DNA from: Pareuzebyella sediminis
Lineage (GTDB): Bacteria > Bacteroidota > Bacteroidia > Flavobacteriales > Flavobacteriaceae
DNA: 64,000 nt
Reading direction: 5' to 3'
NCBI RefSeq assembly: GCF_008367235.1
Contig: NZ_VTZS01000001.1
Coordinates: 1,054,001 to 1,118,000, forward strand
Below the pieces are notes generated by a model. That model saw nothing but the letters and a program-made list of their open reading frames with translations, searched no databases and had not been told where the DNA came from. Position numbers and translations under genes: made by a program. The first letter of the stretch is position 1; the number at the start of each line of letters is the position of its first letter. This document shows, in pieces, positions 16,457-24,532 of the stretch.

Positions 16457-17356
16457 ATGGAGAACAAATTTTCATTACAAGATTCGATTTCAAAACTTTG
16501 GGACAAATTAGATGGATGGTTGGATGCCATTATTTTAAAGCTTCCTAATATCGCTATGGCCATATTGATAATGGTCGCTTTCTATTTTCTCGCAAGAACA
16601 CTACGCAACCTTTTTAAGAATATACTTCTGAAAAGGATCAGTCAGGTTTCGATTCAACAAATTATTAGTAAGGCCGTCTTTGTGGCCGTATTATTGATTG
16701 GGTTTTTCATTGCCTTGGGCGTTCTCGAGCTGGACAAAGTGCTGACCAGTATACTTGCCGGCGCTGGCGTTATTGGTTTAGCCGTCGGTTTGGCCCTACA
16801 AGGCACTTTGAGCAATACCTTTGGAGGTCTTTTGCTTTCTTTTATGCCGAACATTAAAATTAACGATTATATCGAGTGCGGTGACGCGTCGGGATCAGTA
16901 GAAGAAATTAGCTTGCGCAATATTGTTATCAGAACCCCCCAGAACAACTTGGTGGTTATTCCTAATTCGAATTTTGTCGATGGGGCGTTCACAAACTATT
17001 CCTTGACGAATAGAGGGCGGGTATTCGTGAGCTGTGGCGTCGGCTATGAAAGCAACCTTCAGCAAGTAGAAGACCTGACCTTAAAGGTTATTAATGAAAA
17101 TTTTAAGCAACAAAATGATGAGAAGGTGGAATTCTACTTTACTGAATTCGGAGACAGTTCCATTAATTTTATGGTCAGATTTTGGGCCAATATTCGAAAT
17201 AAAAAAGAAGAACATCTTGCGAGACACCAGGCCGTGAAACTGATCAAACAACACTTCGACTCACAAGATATCAATATTCCATTCCCGATCAGAACTTTGG
17301 ATTTTGGAAAGAACAACCTGACAGTGCATTCGGAACAATCCAAAATCAATAAATAA
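16457..17356 (+). CDS. MscS-family small-conductance mechanosensitive channel (paralogue 1)
   Basis: A 299-aa channel subunit. N-terminal helices lie at about 27-48 and 66-87, then the pore-lining TM3 with the Gly/Ala-rich pattern ILAGAGVIGLAVGLALQGTLSN (written here as ILAGAGVIGLAVGLALQG), then the beta domain starting FGGLLLSFMPNIKINDYIE and NNLVVIPNSNFVDGAFTNYS. The C-terminal alpha/beta part ends with FPIRTLDFGKNNL. It would gate under membrane tension to release solutes on osmotic downshock. The preceding 205 bp hold no gene. It is convergent with a second MscS gene and shares a hairpin terminator with it. Confidence 0.92.
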   Translation: MENKFSLQDSISKLWDKLDGWLDAIILKLPNIAMAILIMVAFYFLARTLRNLFKNILLKRISQVSIQQIISKAVFVAVLLIGFFIALGVLELDKVLTSILAGAGVIGLAVGLALQGTLSNTFGGLLLSFMPNIKINDYIECGDASGSVEEISLRNIVIRTPQNNLVVIPNSNFVDGAFTNYSLTNRGRVFVSCGVGYESNLQQVEDLTLKVINENFKQQNDEKVEFYFTEFGDSSINFMVRFWANIRNKKEEHLARHQAVKLIKQHFDSQDINIPFPIRTLDFGKNNLTVHSEQSKINK

Positions 17357-17357
17357 A

Positions 17358-17384
17358 AAAAGCTTCCAGACATAGGAAGCTTTT
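17358..17384. terminator. Bidirectional terminator between two convergent mscS genes
   Basis: AAAAGCTTCC (17358-17367) and GGAAGCTTTT (17375-17384) form a perfect 10-bp stem with a 7-nt loop. The A-rich 5' flank and T-rich 3' flank give a U-tract in both directions, serving the plus-strand gene ending at 17356 and the minus-strand gene ending at 17406. Confidence 0.85.
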
Positions 17385-17405
17385 ATCACCAAAACCAAGA
17401 CTCGG

Positions 17406-18224
17406 TCAGGATACTTTCTTGTGAATTTCTACCTGATGTGGATAAGGTATTTCGATACCAGCCTTATCTAAGGCCAATTTACAACCTTCCATGGTATCAA
17501 AATAAACACTCCAATAATCCTCGGGCTTACAATAGGGACGTACAGCAAAATTAACGGAACTGTCTCCGAGTTCAGAAACATTGACCGAAGGTGCAGGATC
17601 TTCTAGTACTTTTGGGTTAGAAGTCAATACTTCAAGTAAAACATCTTTGGTCTTCTTAATATTTTCATCGTAACCCACTCCGATTGTTATATCTACCCTC
17701 ATTTTCCCCTCGGCAGTATAATTTATAATATTACCATTTCCCATGGCTCCATTGGGCACGATGGCCAGTTTATTTTGAGGAGTGACCAATTTGGTCGTAA
17801 AAATCTCAATTTCCTTGACTACCCCTAGAACGCCTTGAGCCTCGATCAAGTCACCTATTTGGTAAGGTTTGAAAATCATAATGAGCACCCCGCCGGCAAA
17901 ATTCCCCAACGAGCCTTGTAGGGCCAAACCAATGGCCAGACCTGCCGCAGCAATAACCGCTGCAAAAGTCGTAACATCAACACCTAGTGTCGAAATAACG
18001 ATTATAATCAAAAGCACCTTCAAAGCCCAGCTTGCCAAATTGATCAAAAACCTCTGTAAAGACAGATCGTAACTTCCTTTGGCAAGCACTTTTTTCGAAG
18101 CACCCATAATTTTTTTGATAACCCAAGAACCTATGAGGTAAATGAGTATAGCCCCTATTATTTTAGGGCCATATTCGACAACGAAATCAATTCCCTTATT
18201 GACCCAGATTTCCGCTTCTTTCAT
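17406..18224 (-). CDS. MscS-family small-conductance mechanosensitive channel (paralogue 2)
   Basis: A 272-aa channel subunit close in length to E. coli MscS (286 aa). It has an N-terminal helix (GPKIIGAILIYLIGSWVIKK), a second at ALKVLLIIIVISTLGVD, and TM3 with VIAAAGLAIGLALQGSLGN, which matches the E. coli glycine/alanine pattern well. The beta domain reads FAGGVLIMIFKPYQIGDLIE and NKLAIVPNGAMGNGNIINYT, and the end is GIEIPYPHQVEIHKK. Of the two adjacent paralogues this one is the more canonical MscS. They are convergent, hence independently expressed. Confidence 0.93.
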   Translation of the reverse strand: MKEAEIWVNKGIDFVVEYGPKIIGAILIYLIGSWVIKKIMGASKKVLAKGSYDLSLQRFLINLASWALKVLLIIIVISTLGVDVTTFAAVIAAAGLAIGLALQGSLGNFAGGVLIMIFKPYQIGDLIEAQGVLGVVKEIEIFTTKLVTPQNKLAIVPNGAMGNGNIINYTAEGKMRVDITIGVGYDENIKKTKDVLLEVLTSNPKVLEDPAPSVNVSELGDSSVNFAVRPYCKPEDYWSVYFDTMEGCKLALDKAGIEIPYPHQVEIHKKVS

Positions 18225-18297
18225 AATTAATAAATTTTTGTTAGTGTTTATGAGTTAATAAAATTATCGATGAAGTTAACAAAAATTATTAATACAA

Positions 18298-18321
18298 AAC
18301 CCGCTCTTTAAAGAGCGGGTT
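18298..18321 (-). terminator. Terminator of the sigma/DUF4252 operon
   Basis: A perfect 24-bp palindrome with arms AACCCGCTCTTT and AAAGAGCGGGTT, located 25 bp beyond the last DUF4252 stop codon; on the minus strand it runs into GTTTTGTATT. The gap to the mscS gene (start 18224) leaves room for nothing else. Confidence 0.8.
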
Positions 18322-18345
18322 CTTCAAAAACCAAGCGGTAACTTT

Positions 18346-18885
18346 TTAGTTTTTAAGGAATTGCCCTAGCTGTTCTAGGCCTTCCCCATTATAATCTGAT
18401 TTTGCAATAACCTGTAAAAATTGAATCATCTTCGCAGGATTCATGTCGTCTCCAAGAATTCGAACCAAAAGAAATCCTTTCTCATCATTATCCCCATAAA
18501 CAATTACCTCATCGATGGCATCTTCATCACCTGAATACGTGATGGTTGCATCGCCAAAACTTGTTTTCATCTTCATAAGCTCTGTAAAGTCACTGTCCTT
18601 TAAAATAGCTCTTATATTCGTCCTTTCCTTTTGATAGTCTACCGTATTGGTACCATCTTTTTTGAAGGCCAATATGTTCAATTTCCGCAACGATTCTAAA
18701 ACGCTCTTTTGCTCTAGCGATAAATCGGCCTTCTCCACGTTTAAAAGGCTTACCGGAAGATCTACCGAAATAAAGTTGGGATTCTCCGACTTTGCCACAT
18801 AATACTGTTGGAGGCTCTGGTTTGATGAACAAGAAGATAGTACTACTAAGAGCATCAGACAGATACCATTCTTAGATATTTTCAT
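18346..18885 (-). CDS. DUF4252 family lipoprotein (third copy of the operon)
   Basis: With the start at 18885 (MKISKNGICLMLLVVLSSC) the protein has 179 aa and a lipobox LSSC, so it is a lipoprotein; an upstream in-frame ATG at 18909 would only lengthen the signal. The mature part has the DUF4252 pattern of a short secreted domain: FTELMKMKTSFGDATITYSG and NDEKGFLLVRILGDDMNPAK, aligning with the LEELMRVKDKDANVKFYI and LTGDIDLNKIGSLTKKM parts of the other two copies. It is more divergent than those two. Function unknown. Last gene of the ECF sigma operon. Confidence 0.85.
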   Translation of the reverse strand: MKISKNGICLMLLVVLSSCSSNQSLQQYYVAKSENPNFISVDLPVSLLNVEKADLSLEQKSVLESLRKLNILAFKKDGTNTVDYQKERTNIRAILKDSDFTELMKMKTSFGDATITYSGDEDAIDEVIVYGDNDEKGFLLVRILGDDMNPAKMIQFLQVIAKSDYNGEGLEQLGQFLKN

Positions 18886-18941
18886 TGATCTTGTTTTTTG
18901 TAGATTCAAAATGCTTCAATAACTTTCAAGGAAGCGGTGTC

Positions 18942-19490
18942 TTATCGCATTCTTTCTGCCCCGTTCAATTCTTTTGGTAAATTCATTTTCTTTGTGAGGG
19001 CACCTATTTTGTTCAAGTCGATATCGCCGGTCATCGAAACCAAGACACTCTCTACCTTTCTGTTTCCTAACCCGATTTCCCCATTCTCGATATCCGACAC
19101 AAAGAGTAGTAGTTCGGTTACGTGATCTTCGTCTCTACCTTGCTTAATATAAAACTTAACGTTGGCTTCTTTATCTTTGACCCTCATGAGCTCTTCCAAT
19201 GAAGAGGATTTTAAATACCTATTTACCGTAGTTACCATGTCTCTAGTGATTGCTTCGTCTTCGGTTATAAAGATCTTCACCTTATCGATATTTCTTGAGA
19301 TGTCGGCGAAATCTTGTGCCTCTTGATCATTCTTATCCAAGGATGCTATATTTCCTGCCAAGCGAATCATACTCCTGTTCACAGTTACCGACCCCACATG
19401 GTCCATATTTTCATATTTGTCGAAAACGGATTGTGTAAAACCGAATAAGGGCAATAGCGCTACTGCGAGACATACTTTTAAATTTTTCAT
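18942..19490 (-). CDS. DUF4252 family secreted protein (second copy)
   Basis: A 182-aa protein with a signal peptide (MKNLKVCLAVALLPLFGFTQ). It shares with the next copy the sequence SVFDKYENMDHVGSVTVNRS, FITEDEAITRDM, SLEELMRVKDKEANVKFYI and LVSMTGDIDLNKIGALTKKM, at well over half identity by eye. DUF4252 proteins are periplasmic or surface domains known in Bacteroidota; function is not established. The tandem copies point to local duplication. It lies 69 bp after the first copy in the operon. Confidence 0.88.
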   Translation of the reverse strand: MKNLKVCLAVALLPLFGFTQSVFDKYENMDHVGSVTVNRSMIRLAGNIASLDKNDQEAQDFADISRNIDKVKIFITEDEAITRDMVTTVNRYLKSSSLEELMRVKDKEANVKFYIKQGRDEDHVTELLLFVSDIENGEIGLGNRKVESVLVSMTGDIDLNKIGALTKKMNLPKELNGAERMR

Positions 19491-19559
19491 GACTGTTCGT
19501 TTTTTTGATTGATGAATTGTATTATACTACGTTTTTGATTGAAAGACTGATTGATTACT

Positions 19560-20096
19560 TCATTGTTTGCCTGCTTCATTGAGCTCTTCTGGCAAATTCA
19601 TTTTTTTCGTCAGGGAACCGATTTTATTGAGATCGATATCGCCGGTAAGAGACAACAATACCGTCTCGAATTTTCTACCGTCTACATCGACGTCCTTCAT
19701 TCCTGTAACGAACATAAGTAGTTCGCTCACGTGATCGTCGTCCTTTCCGCTTTGTATATAGAATTTAACGTTGGCATCTTTATCCTTAACACGCATCAGC
19801 TCTTCTAACTGGGCTGATTTTAGGTATTTATCTACCGAATTTTTCATGTCTGCCGAAATCGATTTATCCTCGGTAATAAAGACCTTCAGATTGTTGAGGC
19901 TTTTTGCGATATCCATAAAATCCTTTGCTTCAGGATCATCGACTTCGACATCGATCTTACTGAGCAGATTGAACATACTCTTGTTCACTACCACAGCACT
20001 GACTTGGTCTAAGTCTTCGTATTTATCGAATAGGGACTGTGAAAAACCTGTTATCGGCAAAATCGCCACTATTAAAACAATTAGTATCTTTTTCAT
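19560..20096 (-). CDS. DUF4252 family secreted protein (first copy)
   Basis: A 178-aa exported protein (signal MKKILIVLIVAILPITGFSQ). The mature part opens SLFDKYEDLDQVSAVVVNKS and holds the DUF4252 core LEELMRVKDKDANVKFYI, DDDHVSELLMFVTG and LLSLTGDIDLNKIGSLTKKM. It follows the putative anti-sigma gene by 17 bp and is thus clearly in the same transcript as the sigma factor, which suggests that the sigma factor controls these envelope proteins or that they feed a signal back to it (inference). Function unknown. Confidence 0.88.
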   Translation of the reverse strand: MKKILIVLIVAILPITGFSQSLFDKYEDLDQVSAVVVNKSMFNLLSKIDVEVDDPEAKDFMDIAKSLNNLKVFITEDKSISADMKNSVDKYLKSAQLEELMRVKDKDANVKFYIQSGKDDDHVSELLMFVTGMKDVDVDGRKFETVLLSLTGDIDLNKIGSLTKKMNLPEELNEAGKQ

Positions 20097-20113
20097 TTTT
20101 CTTGATTTTTAAA

Positions 20114-20560
20114 TTAATTTTTGTTGTAAACTTTATCTTTAGCTTCGACGAATTCATTTAAATACGCTACTTTTTCGGTACCTCTTTCAAAATTCTGCGC
20201 CAATAGATCCAATGCTTTTTTGGTTTCTTCGTACGCATAACGGGCTCGCTGCTTTTCGAGTTGCTTTTCGTCTTGATAGCTCTTACCGAAATACACACCT
20301 AATAACAAAACCGTTACTGCCGCTACGGACAACCATTTATAGCTCCAAGTAGACTTGGTATTTTTTTGGCTCAATGGGATACTTTTGGTAAACTTTTCTT
20401 CCTTAGAGGTCGAAAAATAGGAGAAGAGGGGAGCGTATTGCTCTAAATGTTGAGCCACCTCACCTTGTGAGAAATATGCTCTCAACTTTTCTTCCTCGGA
20501 AAGCGTAGTTTCACCTTCGAAGTACCTTTCCAATAATCTTTCTATTTTATCCAATTCCAT
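20114..20560 (-). CDS. Putative anti-sigma factor, single-pass membrane protein
   Basis: A 148-aa protein whose N-terminal cytoplasmic part begins MELDKIERLLERYFEGETTL, a pattern (xLLExYxxGETxxxEE) common to Bacteroidota proteins encoded directly after ECF sigma genes. One transmembrane helix lies at about 74-91 (WLSVAAVTVLLLGVYFGK), followed by an extracytoplasmic coiled segment rich in Glu/Lys/Arg (QRARYAYEETKKALDLLA). No zinc HxxxCxxC motif is present, so it is not a ZAS-type anti-sigma. It overlaps the sigma gene by 14 bp, the strongest sign that it controls it. Role is inferred from position and topology. Confidence 0.75.
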   Translation of the reverse strand: MELDKIERLLERYFEGETTLSEEEKLRAYFSQGEVAQHLEQYAPLFSYFSTSKEEKFTKSIPLSQKNTKSTWSYKWLSVAAVTVLLLGVYFGKSYQDEKQLEKQRARYAYEETKKALDLLAQNFERGTEKVAYLNEFVEAKDKVYNKN

Positions 20561-21056
20561 AATTATGTTTTTGAATCAATTTTTCCCTCACTGTTTTTCG
20601 TGCCCTAGATAAGGCCACACGTACTGCCGTAGGTTTCATTTCCAACATTTCGGAAATCTCATCGTAATCATACGCTTCGATATCCCGCAATTGCAAGACC
20701 ATTTTCTGTTGTTCGGGGAGTTCTTCCATAATTTTTTGCACCCATGAAACACTATCGTTGGCCTCTATTTTTTTCTGTAAAGAGCTGTCATTCTCCCTAT
20801 AATTACTATGCACTAACTTAAGATTGCTCGCTTGTCTAGATTTCAGACGGTCAAGACAGAAGTTCTTGGTCATCGTCATGGCAAAGGCCTCCACATTATT
20901 ATAGGTTCCCATTTTTTTACTTTTCGACCACAACTTCAACAAAATTTCTTGCGTCGCATCCTCCGCTTCTTCGCGTGATACTAAAAGACGTTTTGCCAAG
21001 CGATACAACTTATCTTGAAATGGCGTCACTATTTTTAAAAACTCCGCTTGTTGCAT
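20547..21056 (-). CDS. ECF-type RNA polymerase sigma factor
   Basis: A 169-aa group IV sigma factor. Region 2 lies at about 10-80: FQDKLYRLAKRLLVSREEAE, DATQEILLKLWSKSKKM and AFAMTMTKNFCLDRLKSR. Region 4 is at about 108-165 with EELPEQQKMVLQLRDIEAY, DYDEISEMLEM and VALSRARKTVREKL, the helix-turn-helix that reads the -35 element. It heads a five-gene operon (sigma, membrane anti-sigma, three DUF4252 proteins). An ECF-like promoter (TGTAAC, 16 bp, CGTCTT) lies 48-75 bp before its ATG, suggesting self-activation. Confidence 0.93.
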   Translation of the reverse strand: MQQAEFLKIVTPFQDKLYRLAKRLLVSREEAEDATQEILLKLWSKSKKMGTYNNVEAFAMTMTKNFCLDRLKSRQASNLKLVHSNYRENDSSLQKKIEANDSVSWVQKIMEELPEQQKMVLQLRDIEAYDYDEISEMLEMKPTAVRVALSRARKTVREKLIQKHNYGIG

Positions 21057-21103
21057 TATTAGGTACGACTTGTTTTTGTAACCTACCAGTTGGTTATATT
21101 AGG

Positions 21104-21131
21104 AAGACGAAATAGCCTCCAATTTGTTACA
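21104..21131 (-). promoter_or_regulatory. Putative ECF-type promoter of the sigma/DUF4252 operon
   Basis: On the minus strand TGTAAC (21126-21131) and CGTCTT (21104-21109) are 16 bp apart. The AAC at -35 and GTC at -10 have the format of ECF promoters, and AAC-N17-GTC recurs before the other ECF sigma operon of the window. It lies about 48 bp upstream of the sigma ATG. Confidence 0.6.
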
Positions 21132-21291
21132 AATTATTTTTTATTGTTTTTAAAGTAAGTAATTTAGACCTGTTAACACTAATTACCTCAATATCTAGTT
21201 TGAACCCATTGTGCCCCAAAATCCTAGGTATTTCTTTAATGTGGAACGATAATTGCTTAAGTTCCATGTTGGTTTTAAAATTCAAAAAACT

Positions 21292-22782
21292 ATGAAAAAG
21301 TATATATGGCTCCTTGCTATGGGGCTTTTATTCGTGAACTGTTCGAATGATGACAATATCATTCCCGAGCCCGAAATAGAACAGGAAAAACCCGTTCAGA
21401 CCGTCGATGATTATCCAGTACAGGACTTTATATGGACGGTAATGAATACCTTCTATTTTTGGCAGGGAGATGTACCCGAACTGGCAGACAGCAAAGCAAC
21501 GAACGAAGATGACTATGTGTCCTTTTTATCAGAAAATGATGATCCTGCAAGCTTTTTTTACGATAGATTACTTTTCAGCGAAGATAGATTTAGTGCCGTG
21601 AGCGATGATTATCGAGACTTGGTAAATTCATTGCAGGGCATATCCAAGAGTAACGGTTTGGAATTCGGCCTATCTTTTTTCGGCAACAATAATGAAGTAT
21701 TCGGTTACGTGCAATATGTGATCAAGAACTCCAACGCCTCCAGTTCTGATATTCGACGCGGCGATATTTTTGTAACCGTAGATGGAAACCAATTGTACTA
21801 CAACTCGGCTGAAGACAATAATTTGGATCTTCTCTTCGGATCGAACGATACCTACACTTTAGGTATGGCAGACATTGTAGACCAGACCATCGTGCCCAAT
21901 GGTACAGAAATCACCTTGACAAAACAGGAAGGCTTGGGCGAAGATCCGATCTTTATTGATAAAGTTATTGAACAGGGAGGCATAAAAGTCGGTTATCTAA
22001 TGTACAATATGTTCTTGGCCGACTACGATGATAAACTTAACGATGTGTTCGGTAATTTTTCAGACCAAGGTATTTCTGAGCTCATCTTAGATTTCCGATA
22101 CAACCCTGGTGGTAGGGTGACTTCGGCCATACAGATTGCAAGTTCAGTTTACGGCACCCAAACCGACGAGATTTTTATAAGGCCGCGCTTTAACAATAAA
22201 TTACAACAGGATTTCGGAACTCCCGATTATTTTACCGATGTAACTTTTGATAGCGAGACCCCTATAAATACGTTGAAGTTAGATCGGGTATATGTTATTA
22301 CCACGGAAGCAACTGCCTCCGCTAGCGAACTTGTTATCAATGGCTTGGAGCCCTATGTAGACGTGATTCAAATAGGCACCCTTACAACGGGCAAGAATGA
22401 ATTCTCGAATACCTTCGTAGATGATCCGGAGAACGCCTATTTTTATGACCCTGACCGGGTCAACGAAATCAATCCGAACAACATGTGGGCCATTCAACCC
22501 CTTTTAGGCCGTAATGAAAATGCCGATGGCTTTTCGGATTACACTTCGGGTTTGGTTCCCGATTACCAATTAGAAGAGGATATTGCGAACTTAGGTACTT
22601 TAGGGGATGAAAACGAACCACTATTGGCACGTACACTATCCGTTATTTCAGGGACAACGGCAAAAGCAGACTTTGCACCGGAATTCCCCGTTAAATATGT
22701 GACCAATTCTAAAATGTTCAAATTTGAAGGAAGCTCAATGCTTATGGACGGGTTGATCAAACCTAAAAAAACCACGCATTAA
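21292..22782 (+). CDS. S41-family (C-terminal processing-like) protease lipoprotein, copy 1
   Basis: The ATG at 21292 gives 496 aa starting MKKYIWLLAMGLLFVNCSND, with a lipobox VNC; the upstream in-frame ATG at 21253 only adds 13 residues before the signal. A PDZ-like region precedes the catalytic part. The S41 Ser-Lys dyad is visible: Ser in TATASASELVINGL and Lys 25 residues later in TLTTGKNEF, matching the spacing in E. coli Tsp. The strand LILDFRYNPGGRV is also diagnostic. It is probably outer-membrane anchored and degrades peptides or proteins in the periplasm or at the surface. Followed by a paralogue in tandem. Confidence 0.9.
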   Translation: MKKYIWLLAMGLLFVNCSNDDNIIPEPEIEQEKPVQTVDDYPVQDFIWTVMNTFYFWQGDVPELADSKATNEDDYVSFLSENDDPASFFYDRLLFSEDRFSAVSDDYRDLVNSLQGISKSNGLEFGLSFFGNNNEVFGYVQYVIKNSNASSSDIRRGDIFVTVDGNQLYYNSAEDNNLDLLFGSNDTYTLGMADIVDQTIVPNGTEITLTKQEGLGEDPIFIDKVIEQGGIKVGYLMYNMFLADYDDKLNDVFGNFSDQGISELILDFRYNPGGRVTSAIQIASSVYGTQTDEIFIRPRFNNKLQQDFGTPDYFTDVTFDSETPINTLKLDRVYVITTEATASASELVINGLEPYVDVIQIGTLTTGKNEFSNTFVDDPENAYFYDPDRVNEINPNNMWAIQPLLGRNENADGFSDYTSGLVPDYQLEEDIANLGTLGDENEPLLARTLSVISGTTAKADFAPEFPVKYVTNSKMFKFEGSSMLMDGLIKPKKTTH

Positions 22783-22863
22783 AAATAAGAAGGCGCTTTT
22801 CACGTTAGCATGCTAGGGAACCTGCTCTTCTTCAAGAATTATCTTTGACAATTACTATAAATC

Positions 22864-24348
22864 ATGATCAAGATTGCTCCATTTGGTTTTATTTTATCAT
22901 TGCTCTTCTTAATCTCCTGTTCGAAAGACGATGATGTTTTTACGATACCCGATACGGTTGATCCTGATCCTTCTGCTAATGCGCAGGTACAGGATTTCAT
23001 GTGGAAGGCAATGAACTTTTGGTATTTTTGGCAGGCGGACGTCGATAATCTTGCAGACGATAGGTTTCCAAACACCGATGCTGGTTCAAAGGCATATACC
23101 GAATTCTTGACTTTGGAAAGCGACCCCGGTGCCTTCTTCGATAACCAACTTCTGTTTTCTGAAGATCGCTTTAGTTTTTATTCCGATGACTATGTGGAGC
23201 TGACACAGTCACTTGCTGGTATTTCAAAAAGTAATGGATTGGTTTTCGGTTTGGTAAGGCTAGATGGCGGTAGCGAAATTTTTGGCTATGTGCAGTATGT
23301 AATTCCAGATTCCGATGCTTCGACCAAGAATATTTCTAGAGGAAGTCTTTTTACCGGAGTAAATGGTATTACCCTTACCGATGGTAATTATAAGGATTTG
23401 CTTTTTGGCGCAAACGACACCTATACCTTGAACATGGCATCGGTCGTTAACGGGGAAGTTACCCCAAACAACGATGAAGTTACGTTAACAAAGGAGGTAG
23501 GGTTACAGGAAAATCCCGTTTTTTTGAATCAGATTATAGAAATAGGGTCAAGAAAAGTAGCTTATGTCGTATATAATGGATTCATAAACGAGTTTGACGA
23601 AGAGTTAAACGATCTTTTCGGCCGTCTCAAGTCTAGCGGAACAACCGACCTAATACTTGACCTGAGATACAATCCCGGCGGATCGGTAAAAACCGCTTCC
23701 TTTTTGGCTAGTATGATTTACGACACCAACACCAAAGACGTATTCTTAAAGGCTAGGTACAACGACAAATACCAGGCCGTGCTGGAAAAGTCCAATACCG
23801 ACGTACACCGTTATTTTGCAGACAAGACAGAAAAGGGAAGCAGTATTAACACCTTAAATCTTGATCAGGTCTATATATTGACCACTTCGGGAACAGCATC
23901 TGCCAGTGAATTGGTAATCAATGGATTAGCTCCTTATGTCGATGTAGTTCAAATCGGGGATGTCACTCGTGGTAAAAACGAGTTTTCAGTTACCATGGTC
24001 GATGATAGGGAAAACAACTATTTGTACAATCCGCAACGGGTATCCAGAATAAATTCGAATAATAGCTGGGCTATTCAACCTTTACTGGGGCGCAATGAAA
24101 ACGCAGATGGTTTTTCAGAGTATACCTCAGGCTTGGTGCCAGACATAGAACTAAAGGAAGACTTGGCTAATCTTGGTATATTGGGAGATTTGAACGAACC
24201 GCTTTTGGCCAAGGCCTTAAGTCTTATAACGGGAACGACAAAAGCAGAATTTATTCCAAAGATGCCCATAGAGACCATCACCCACTCCAAAATGTTCAGC
24301 CCCATAGGAGATACTATGTATGTAACAGATATTCCCGTTTTAAAGTAA
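22864..24348 (+). CDS. S41-family (C-terminal processing-like) protease lipoprotein, copy 2
   Basis: A 494-aa paralogue of the preceding gene, 81 bp downstream. Lipobox LISC follows the signal MIKIAPFGFILSLLFL. The same landmarks occur in the same order: VQDFMWKAMNFWYFWQADV, FSEDRFSFYSDDY, LILDLRYNPGGSV, the Ser in TSGTASASELVINGL, and the Lys in VTRGKNEFSV. Copies align from end to end including SWAIQPLLGRNENADGFS, so this is a tandem gene duplication rather than a domain repeat. Both keep the catalytic dyad, so both should be active; different substrates are possible but not visible. Confidence 0.9.
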   Translation: MIKIAPFGFILSLLFLISCSKDDDVFTIPDTVDPDPSANAQVQDFMWKAMNFWYFWQADVDNLADDRFPNTDAGSKAYTEFLTLESDPGAFFDNQLLFSEDRFSFYSDDYVELTQSLAGISKSNGLVFGLVRLDGGSEIFGYVQYVIPDSDASTKNISRGSLFTGVNGITLTDGNYKDLLFGANDTYTLNMASVVNGEVTPNNDEVTLTKEVGLQENPVFLNQIIEIGSRKVAYVVYNGFINEFDEELNDLFGRLKSSGTTDLILDLRYNPGGSVKTASFLASMIYDTNTKDVFLKARYNDKYQAVLEKSNTDVHRYFADKTEKGSSINTLNLDQVYILTTSGTASASELVINGLAPYVDVVQIGDVTRGKNEFSVTMVDDRENNYLYNPQRVSRINSNNSWAIQPLLGRNENADGFSEYTSGLVPDIELKEDLANLGILGDLNEPLLAKALSLITGTTKAEFIPKMPIETITHSKMFSPIGDTMYVTDIPVLK

Positions 24349-24532
24349 TCACAACGCTTTTTCTAAAGTATGGGTGCTGACACCGGCAACCGGTTTAATG
24401 ACGAACACCAAACGATTTTAGACTCTTAGATCCTTCTCTTTTAAGGGCTGATAGTTCAAAAAACTAGAAAACATGGGCTCTTCCACCATTTCAAAATTGT
24501 GAATCATAAGAAAACAAACTTTAAACCTGATT

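Noticed and set aside
24349-24532. Possible terminator or small gene between the S41 and BtuG-like genes
   Set aside because: Only a short imperfect CCGG-type dyad is seen and no frame with a credible start; nothing reported.
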